Origin: CAZEPJ01 sp964514105
Lineage (GTDB): Bacteria; Desulfobacterota; Desulfocorpusculales; Desulfocorpusculum
Direction: 5' to 3'
Assembly (NCBI GenBank): GCA_964514105.1
Contig: CAZEPJ010000023.1
Location: forward strand, 1 to 54,388
DNA: 54,388 nucleotides
This document shows, piece by piece, positions 49,190 to 54,388 of this stretch. Both the position numbers and the translations under genes were made by a program. The notes under the pieces were generated by a model, which ran no database searches, was not told where the DNA came from, and was given only the letters and a program-made list of their open reading frames with translations. The stretch's first letter is position 1. The number at the start of each line of letters is the position of its first letter.

Positions 49190-50218
49190 ATGCGAAGGGT
49201 CAAGGGATCCGAGAGGGTGATCTTGGTGGCCGTCACCATCGGTGCGGTCGTCCTGGCGTTGGTGGCCGGGGCATACGCCCAGCAGCCCCTAAAGGCGCGC
49301 CTGTCCTACCATTGGTTTCCCAAACACCATGCTGCCGTGTATGCGGACAAGTTCGCCCAGGAGTGCAGGAAGGCCACCAACGGGAAGCTCGAGGTCGAGG
49401 TCTTTCATTCGGGCCAGCTTTTCGACATCCGCCAGGCCCTGTCGGCTGTCTCTTCCGGCGGAGTCGAGCTGGCAGCCGTGTTGGACCTCAATTTCGAGCC
49501 CGTCAACAAGAACTTCCAGCTCAGCTCCATGGCCTACTTCTGGGACAGTTACCAGAGATTGCGGGATTTCTGGACAAAGACCCCTGAGGGGAGCAAGGAG
49601 TGGGAAGGGCTCCAGAAGAAGCTGGGCATCAAGATCCTGTGCTACGATCCGGTCGGGCCGTCCTGTCTGTTCAGCACCAAGGATCAACTGGGCGCCGTCG
49701 ATCGCCTCAAGGGGCTCAAGTCCAGGTACCTGTCGGTGAGCGAGAAGCCCGGGATCGAAGCCATGGGCATGAGTGGCGTCTCCGTGGGGACGGCCGAGGT
49801 CTACACGGCGTTGAAGCAGGGGATGATCGACACGCTCACCTCGGTCCCCTCGGCCGTGGGGGCGTACAGCTGGTGGGACTTCCTCAAGTATGTGCAACAG
49901 CCCTACATGGCGTACAACGACGCCCATATCGTCGCCAACGCCCGCTGGTGGGACGGACTCCCCAACGACGTCCGGGACGTCATCCTGAACCAGGTCGCTC
50001 CCAGGATCTCCAAGGAGGCCACCGACTCCATCGTCGCCTCCTCCGACGATTCCCTCAAGGAGATGGCGGAGAAACACGGAGGCAAGGTCGTGACCCTCCC
50101 GCCCGGGGAGCTGAAGAAGCTCAAGGAGATATACCGCACCCAGGTCTGGCCGGCCCTGGGGGCGCAGATGGACAAGGGGGTATATGAAGCAGCCAAGCGT
50201 TTCGCCAACGTGGAGTGA
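49190..50218 (+). CDS. dctP: TRAP transporter substrate-binding protein DctP
   Basis: A 342-residue periplasmic solute receptor. Signal peptide 1-30 (hydrophobic 10-27, cleavage after AYA). The mature protein has the DctP fold features LSYHWFPKHHAAVYADKFAQ near 37-56, EVFHSGQLFDIRQALSAV, and GMSGVSVGTAEVYTALKQG. It binds an organic acid and passes it to DctQM. The conserved arginine that holds the carboxylate is probably in the LKSRYLSVSEKPG region. GGAAAGGAGG precedes ATG 49190. The 170-base gap from the ligase gene contains no strong terminator or promoter, so one transcript is likely. Confidence 0.93.
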   Translation: MRRVKGSERVILVAVTIGAVVLALVAGAYAQQPLKARLSYHWFPKHHAAVYADKFAQECRKATNGKLEVEVFHSGQLFDIRQALSAVSSGGVELAAVLDLNFEPVNKNFQLSSMAYFWDSYQRLRDFWTKTPEGSKEWEGLQKKLGIKILCYDPVGPSCLFSTKDQLGAVDRLKGLKSRYLSVSEKPGIEAMGMSGVSVGTAEVYTALKQGMIDTLTSVPSAVGAYSWWDFLKYVQQPYMAYNDAHIVANARWWDGLPNDVRDVILNQVAPRISKEATDSIVASSDDSLKEMAEKHGGKVVTLPPGELKKLKEIYRTQVWPALGAQMDKGVYEAAKRFANVE

Positions 50219-50308
50219 CGGCCAAACGGTGGGATCCCACGCGGCCTGGACGTCGGGCCATGGCTCTCCGTGCCCGGCTCCAGTGCGCAATCGTGGACCC
50301 CAGATGGC

Positions 50309-50318
50309 GGGGGGGGGG
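50309..50318 (+). repeat. Ten-base G homopolymer before dctQ
   Basis: A run of ten G residues lies 9 bases upstream of the dctQ ATG at 50328 and just downstream of an alternative in-frame ATG at 50304. The last bases could act as a ribosome-binding site. The tract is long enough to slip during replication. Confidence 0.6.
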
Positions 50319-50327
50319 CACAAGTCC

Positions 50328-50873
50328 ATGGAGAAGGCACTTCAGTACTACCAAACGGTAACGGGTCTCTTCGCCCGGGGCATCCTGGGGCTGGCGGCGG
50401 CGATGGTGGCATTCGACGTCCTGTCCATGTGCGCCGAGGCGGTGGCCCGTTACGTCTTCGGCTCCAGCCGGGCGTTCATGGAGGAGGTGCCGCGGTTTCT
50501 CCTCCCATGCATCGTCTTCCCCATGATGGGCGTGCTGCTGCGAATGAGGAAGCACATCGGGGTGGACCTCCTCCCGGACAAGCTGAAAGGAAAGCGCCGG
50601 TCAATGCTCATGATCCTCGTGTACGGGGTCATCCTGGGGATCTCCCTGCAGTTCACCCTGGCCGGTATCGCGGCCGTCGCCCATTTCCGGGCAACAGGCC
50701 TGGAGTCCGTCACCGAGATCGTGTTCCCCATGTGGTGGATCTATCTGTTCTTTCCGCTGGGATTCGGGGTGCTGGGACTGTTCGCCATCGAGATGCTCCT
50801 CGTGGAAGGAGTTCATTTGCGCGGTCTGATCCGAGCCGGGGGGCGCCATGGGGCCTCGGGGGGGGGACCATGA
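50328..50873 (+). CDS. dctQ: TRAP transporter small permease DctQ
   Basis: A 181-residue protein with four predicted membrane helices (about 17-37, 50-70, 85-108, 130-155), the small subunit bridging receptor and large permease. EEVPRFLLPCIVFPMMGVLLRMRKHIGVDLL is the typical second-helix and loop region of DctQ. ATG 50328 lies after a G10 tract; ATG 50304 would add eight residues read through the G-run (MAGGGHKS). The stop overlaps the dctM ATG as ATGA, so the two subunits are coupled. Confidence 0.9.
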   Translation: MEKALQYYQTVTGLFARGILGLAAAMVAFDVLSMCAEAVARYVFGSSRAFMEEVPRFLLPCIVFPMMGVLLRMRKHIGVDLLPDKLKGKRRSMLMILVYGVILGISLQFTLAGIAAVAHFRATGLESVTEIVFPMWWIYLFFPLGFGVLGLFAIEMLLVEGVHLRGLIRAGGRHGASGGGP

Positions 50874-52138
50874 TCTATGTCGCCATCGCCCTCGGGATCG
50901 TCAGCCTGGCCATCTCGGTCCCCATCTTTCTCGTCTTCGGACTGTCCGGGAGCCTGATGGTCGTCCATGGCCTGAATCTCCCATGGAGCGTGATCACCCA
51001 GGTGACCTTCGACTCCATCACCAAGTACGTCCTGCTGGCCATCCCCCTCTACGTCTTTTCGGGTATGGTGATGGTGGAGGCCGGGATGGCCCGCCGACTG
51101 GTGGACGTCTTTGTCCGCGCCGTGGGCCATCTTCCGGGCGGGTTGGGGATCGCCATGGTCCTCACCATGGGATTCTTCGGGGCCCTGTGCGGCTCCATCC
51201 TGGCAGCCATCGTGGCCATCGGAGGCATCCTCATCCCCATCATGGTGGAAAAGGGGTACCCGAAGGCCTTTGTGGCGGCCCTGGCAGCCTGCTCCGCGTT
51301 CCTCGATTCCCTCATCCCCCCGAGCAACGGCGCCATCATCTTCTCGGCGATCACCGGAGAGCCCGTCTCCAGGACATTTGCGGCTGGCATCCTCCCGGGT
51401 GTGGTGTACGGCCTGCTGCTGATCCTACTGGTTCTGTGGAGATGCCGGGGCGTGCCGCGGACGAGAAGGGCCACCCTGAAGGAGTTCCTGCACAGCCTGT
51501 ACGTGGCCGTGCCTGCCCTGTTCACGCCCGTCATCATCCTGGGAGGGATCTATACCGGTCTGATGACCGCCACCGAGTCCGCGGCAGTGGCGGGACTCTG
51601 GGCCATCGTCGTGGGATTTGCGTTCTACCGGCAGTTGACCCTTGCCGGGCTCTGCAACGCCCTGCGAAACACGGCCGTGACCACCTCGGTCATCTTCGCC
51701 ATCATCTCCACGGCCACGTTCCTCTCCGTCGCCCTGACGTACACCCGCTTCCCCCACAAGCTCATTGAAGCGGCGGTGGAAGCCGGGGTGACGCCCTTGT
51801 CCTTCTTCATCGCGCAGGCCGCGGTGGTTCTGATCCTGGGGACCTTCATGGAGGTTGTGCCCATCATGTATCTCACCATCCCCATCCTGGCGCCCATCGC
51901 GGCGGCGCTGAACATCCCACTGGTGCAACTCTACATCGTCAACGGGGCCTTCGTGGGCATGGGGATGCTGACGCCGCCGGTATGCGTTGGGGCGTACACC
52001 GCGGCCGCGGTGGCACAAGAGAGCTCCGCCGGTGTGATCCGGGCCATCTTCCCGTGGTTCCTGCTTGTGGGGCTTGTCCACGGATTGCTGTGCATGCTCT
52101 TCCCAGAGTTGAGCACCTGGCTGCCGGACCTGGTCTGA
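50870..52138 (+). CDS. dctM: TRAP transporter large permease DctM
   Basis: A 422-residue polytopic membrane protein, ion-coupled channel subunit of the TRAP transporter, with about twelve hydrophobic segments. Conserved features: FVFGLSGSL-like N-terminus, IPLYVFSGMVMVEAGMARRLVD, GALCGSILAAIVAIGGILIPIM, IPPSNGAIIFSA, and in the C half FMEVVPIMYLTIPIL and MLTPPVCVGAYTAA. ATG overlaps the dctQ stop; a GGGGGGGA ribosome-binding site precedes it. With DctP and DctQ it forms a complete importer. Confidence 0.94.
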   Translation: MIYVAIALGIVSLAISVPIFLVFGLSGSLMVVHGLNLPWSVITQVTFDSITKYVLLAIPLYVFSGMVMVEAGMARRLVDVFVRAVGHLPGGLGIAMVLTMGFFGALCGSILAAIVAIGGILIPIMVEKGYPKAFVAALAACSAFLDSLIPPSNGAIIFSAITGEPVSRTFAAGILPGVVYGLLLILLVLWRCRGVPRTRRATLKEFLHSLYVAVPALFTPVIILGGIYTGLMTATESAAVAGLWAIVVGFAFYRQLTLAGLCNALRNTAVTTSVIFAIISTATFLSVALTYTRFPHKLIEAAVEAGVTPLSFFIAQAAVVLILGTFMEVVPIMYLTIPILAPIAAALNIPLVQLYIVNGAFVGMGMLTPPVCVGAYTAAAVAQESSAGVIRAIFPWFLLVGLVHGLLCMLFPELSTWLPDLV

Positions 52139-52177
52139 CCGGGCGGGGGATGTTGCCGCCCATAAAGAGGTGGCGTC

Positions 52178-53713
52178 ATGGGCCATGATCGCAGGATGCA
52201 GGAGTTTCGCCAGAGGCGGGGCCGCCACCTCGCCATGGGAGGGGCGGAGAAGCTCGAGGCGCGCAGGCGGAAGGGCAAGCTCAATGCCCGGGAGCGCATC
52301 TCGGCGTTTCTCGATCCGGGGACATTTCAGGAGCTGGGCCTTTTCGGCCACTCCATCGCGCCCGGCATGGCCGATCGGACGCCGGCCGACGGGAAGATCA
52401 TCGGTTGGGGGGCCGTCGATGGACGGCCCGTGGGCGTCGTGGCCAATGACATGACCGTCCTGGGGGCCTCCAGTGCCTTCACCAACATGAAGAAGATCGA
52501 CTACATGCGCAACGTGAGCTGCCAGAAAGGAATACCCCTGGTCTTTCTGGCGGAATCCACCGGGGCCAGGATGCCCGACTCCATGGGGGCCCTGGGGATG
52601 TCCTACGGGGGCCAGAACCCCGCCCAATACCGAAGACTCCGGGAGGCCCCGTGGGTCTCGGTGATCCTTGGTCCCTGCTATGGAAGCTCCAGCTGGTACA
52701 GCGCCATGTCGGACATCACCATCATGCAGAAGGGGGCGGTGATGGCGGTCTCCAGCCCCAAGGTCACTGCCCTGGCCACCGGGGAGGAGACGCCGCCCGA
52801 GGAGCTGGGGGGGTGGCGGCTGCACGCCGAGGTCACGGGTTTGGCCGATGCCGTGGGCGAGACGGAGGAGGAGTGCCTGGCGCTGGCCCGGCGGGCCCTG
52901 GGCTACCTCCCGTCCCACGCCCAGGAGCCGCCGCCCAGAAAGGAAGTCCCCCCCTTCTCGGGCAAGGATATGCCCCACATCCTGCAGTTTCTGCCGGAAG
53001 AGGGGGCTCGCGGCTACGACATGAGGGGCATCATCCGGGCCCTGGTGGACGGCGGCGAGCTTCTGGAGTTGAAGGCCCGCTTCGGCCGCCCCTGTGTGAC
53101 CGCCCTGGCCAGGCTCGACGGAGACGTTGTGGGCATCATCGCAAACAATCCCATGTATGGGGCCGGCGCCCTGGATGCGGACTGCTGCGAGAAGATCACC
53201 AGCTTCCTGGTGCTCTGCGATTCATTCAATGTCCCCCTTGTGACCCTGGTGGACACGCCGGGCTTCCTCGTGGGAAAGGCCGGGGAGCGACGAAAGGTGG
53301 TGGGCAAGATCATCAACTGGATGAACGCCCTGTCTATGGCCACCGTGCCCAAGATGACGGTGGTCGTGCGCAAGATCTACGGCCAGGCGTACCTCAACAT
53401 GGGCGGGGGGCGGTACTCCGACGTCTTCGCCGCCTGGCCTACGGCGGAGATCAGCTTCATGGGCCTGGAACCGGGGATAAACGTGGTGTTCAATCTCAGG
53501 AGAGAGGACGATCCGGAGCGCTTCCAGGGGCTGCTTCATCAGATGGCCAAGGATACCGAGCCGTGGGATGCGGCCGGCACATTCGGGGTCAATGAGATCA
53601 TCGAGCCCGCAGAAACCCGCGAGTTCCTGGTCCGCATGCTGGCGTTCCACAGGGACCGCAGGACCGGTGCCGTCGGTCAGCACCTGCTCCACAACTGGCC
53701 CACATCCTATTGA
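52178..53713 (+). CDS. Acyl-CoA carboxylase/decarboxylase carboxyltransferase subunit (second)
   Basis: A 511-residue carboxyltransferase, related to but clearly different from the one at 44251. N half: KLNARERISAFLDPGTFQEL, GVVANDMTVLGASS, FLAESTGARMPDSMG. C half: GIIANNPMYGAGALDADCCEK, LVDTPGFLVGKAGERRKV, VVRKIYGQAYLNMGGG, EISFMGLEPGINVVF. AGAGGTGG precedes the ATG. The presence of two carboxyltransferases bracketing the ligase and transporter suggests two carboxylation/decarboxylation steps or a hetero-oligomer; partner biotin proteins are not in the window. It is the last intact gene before the transposase remnant. Confidence 0.92.
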   Translation: MGHDRRMQEFRQRRGRHLAMGGAEKLEARRRKGKLNARERISAFLDPGTFQELGLFGHSIAPGMADRTPADGKIIGWGAVDGRPVGVVANDMTVLGASSAFTNMKKIDYMRNVSCQKGIPLVFLAESTGARMPDSMGALGMSYGGQNPAQYRRLREAPWVSVILGPCYGSSSWYSAMSDITIMQKGAVMAVSSPKVTALATGEETPPEELGGWRLHAEVTGLADAVGETEEECLALARRALGYLPSHAQEPPPRKEVPPFSGKDMPHILQFLPEEGARGYDMRGIIRALVDGGELLELKARFGRPCVTALARLDGDVVGIIANNPMYGAGALDADCCEKITSFLVLCDSFNVPLVTLVDTPGFLVGKAGERRKVVGKIINWMNALSMATVPKMTVVVRKIYGQAYLNMGGGRYSDVFAAWPTAEISFMGLEPGINVVFNLRREDDPERFQGLLHQMAKDTEPWDAAGTFGVNEIIEPAETREFLVRMLAFHRDRRTGAVGQHLLHNWPTSY

Positions 53714-53827
53714 AGACCCCGGCGGCACCGATGCGGGATCGCTCGCCCGACTGCTGCGCGGACCCTCAGCGGCTCATGCGGGAGTCCCCCCGGATTCACC
53801 GTCAAAGGAAAGGAAGAACCTCGCTGG

Positions 53828-53843
53828 TCCTGTGATTACAGGA
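53828..53843. repeat. Short inverted repeat upstream of the transposase remnant
   Basis: TCCTGT (53828-53833) and ACAGGA (53838-53843), four-base loop. It lies eight bases before the transposase ATG and may be part of the left end of the insertion element; the true terminal repeat cannot be defined without the right end. Confidence 0.3.
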
Positions 53844-53850
53844 TGACAGA

Positions 53851-54388
53851 ATGCTTTCGGCCAAGAGATTCCATCACCAACGAGGTGGACAGGTCTTGGC
53901 ACGAGGACAGCTTGCATTGCAGTATGAAGGGGGAGGGCGGGAGTCGGGGATGACGGCGCTGGGGGGACTGCCGCTGTATCTGGATTGGGCGCGGGTGATG
54001 GGGATCGGGGGGGCGATTGAGGGGGATCTGCGCGTTGGGGGAGGTGGCCCGGGTTGGAGCGAGGCTCAGGTAGGCATGGCGTTGATATTGCACAGCTGAG
54101 GGGGTGGGCAGCGTGTGGACCATTTGAGGTTGGTTGAGGGGGACGAGGGGTTTTTCGGGTGATGGGGCGTGTGGAGGCAAAGGGGATGAAGCGCTGGAGG
54201 TGGCGGGAGATAAAGAGGCGCTGGCGCCAGGAGCGACGTCGGGCAGTGCCGTCGCCGTCGTCGGTATTTCGGTACTTGGAAGCCTTCCACCCCTCCTCGG
54301 CCCCCCCCGCCAAACGGTAGGCGGTGGATTTGGGAAGCCATCAAGCCTTTATTGCCGCGCTCCGTTGTGGTAAACGTGAATACTCGGG
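53851..54388 (+). pseudogene. 5' part of a disrupted IS1380-type transposase
   Basis: The frame from ATG 53851 reads like the N-terminus of IS1380-type transposases (TALGGLPLYLDWARVMGI, then SEAQVGMALIL) but meets TGA at 54097-54099. The similarity continues past this stop in the same frame (GGGQRVDHLRLVEGDEGFF), meets a second TGA near 54160, and goes on in another frame (VMGRVEAKG, then PSPSSVFRYLEAFH), where TAG follows near 54320. So there are two or three in-frame stops and one frameshift within 540 bases: a dead copy, or low-quality sequence at a contig end. It runs off the window edge. Base composition (G-rich, A/T at odd codon positions) differs from the chromosomal genes. Confidence 0.75.

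Noticed and set aside
54097..54162. TGA codons inside the transposase read as recoded (selenocysteine or tryptophan)
   Set aside because: TGA acts as a normal stop in many other genes here, no SECIS-like hairpin was seen, and a frameshift is also present; decay is simpler.

Overview
The window is a gene-dense, high-GC (about two-thirds G+C, strongly GC-biased third codon positions) bacterial chromosome segment. Several features point to a Gram-negative, probably anaerobic or facultative member of the former Deltaproteobacteria (Desulfobacterota or a nearby phylum): the run pth-rplY-prs-spoVG-ispE, a DUF1844 protein, a K+-dependent-type membrane pyrophosphatase, paired MoeA proteins of which one carries a periplasmic-binding-like tail, a GAF-ANTAR regulator next to glutamate-synthase and glutamine-synthetase genes, and TRAP/acyl-CoA catabolic genes. 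The lineage is an inference from gene content; there is no rRNA or tRNA gene in the window.

Layout. 1-448: no convincing gene. 449-2719 (+): promoter, a crotonase, an M20 amidohydrolase and a 34-residue basic protein. 2819-13083 (-): a long leftward run from a consensus sigma70 promoter: HtrA protease, CDP-alcohol phosphatidyltransferase, two small unknowns, a second HtrA protease, then ispE-spoVG-prs-rplY-pth-hppA. 13189-17472 (+): a tightly overlapping peptidoglycan-recycling operon ampD-nagZ-namZ(GH171)-mpl. 17585-24047 (+): fused double M16 peptidase, inositol-1-phosphate synthase, a FAD-dependent oxidoreductase, a zinc-ribbon protein and a small membrane protein. 24077-26726 (-): cupin, SYLF-domain protein, and a stand-alone CoA-binding/CoA-ligase subunit. 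26901-32018 (+): an uncharacterised HELVH protein, moeA, moeA-PBP fusion, and clpX. 32044-37120 (-): GH57/DUF3536 glycosidase, glgA and a lysine-2,3-aminomutase-type radical SAM enzyme.

37579-44028 is a nitrogen-assimilation block. A GAF-ANTAR protein is followed by a consensus promoter, a short leader with two small hairpins (one with the A1/G4 hexaloop expected of ANTAR targets), an intrinsic terminator with a T-tract, and then an FMN-binding glutamate-synthase-domain protein and a small iron-sulfur protein. Convergent to these are glnA (GSI-alpha type) and two SPFH/band-7 proteins, one of them a predicted lipoprotein. The leader is the best candidate in the window for a regulatory circuit readable directly from sequence: transcription antitermination of a glutamate-synthase operon by the adjacent ANTAR protein.

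44251-53713 (+) is a catabolic cassette: carboxyltransferase, crotonase, GntR/UTRA regulator, acyl-CoA ligase, TRAP transporter (DctP, DctQ, DctM) and a second carboxyltransferase, starting behind an AT-rich promoter island. It looks like uptake, CoA activation and processing of an organic acid; the substrate is not identifiable. The right edge (53851-54388) carries the disrupted 5' part of an IS1380-type transposase, the only clear mobile-element trace.

Many genes overlap by ATGA, GTGA or TTGA, and several start at GTG or TTG, so translational coupling is common here.
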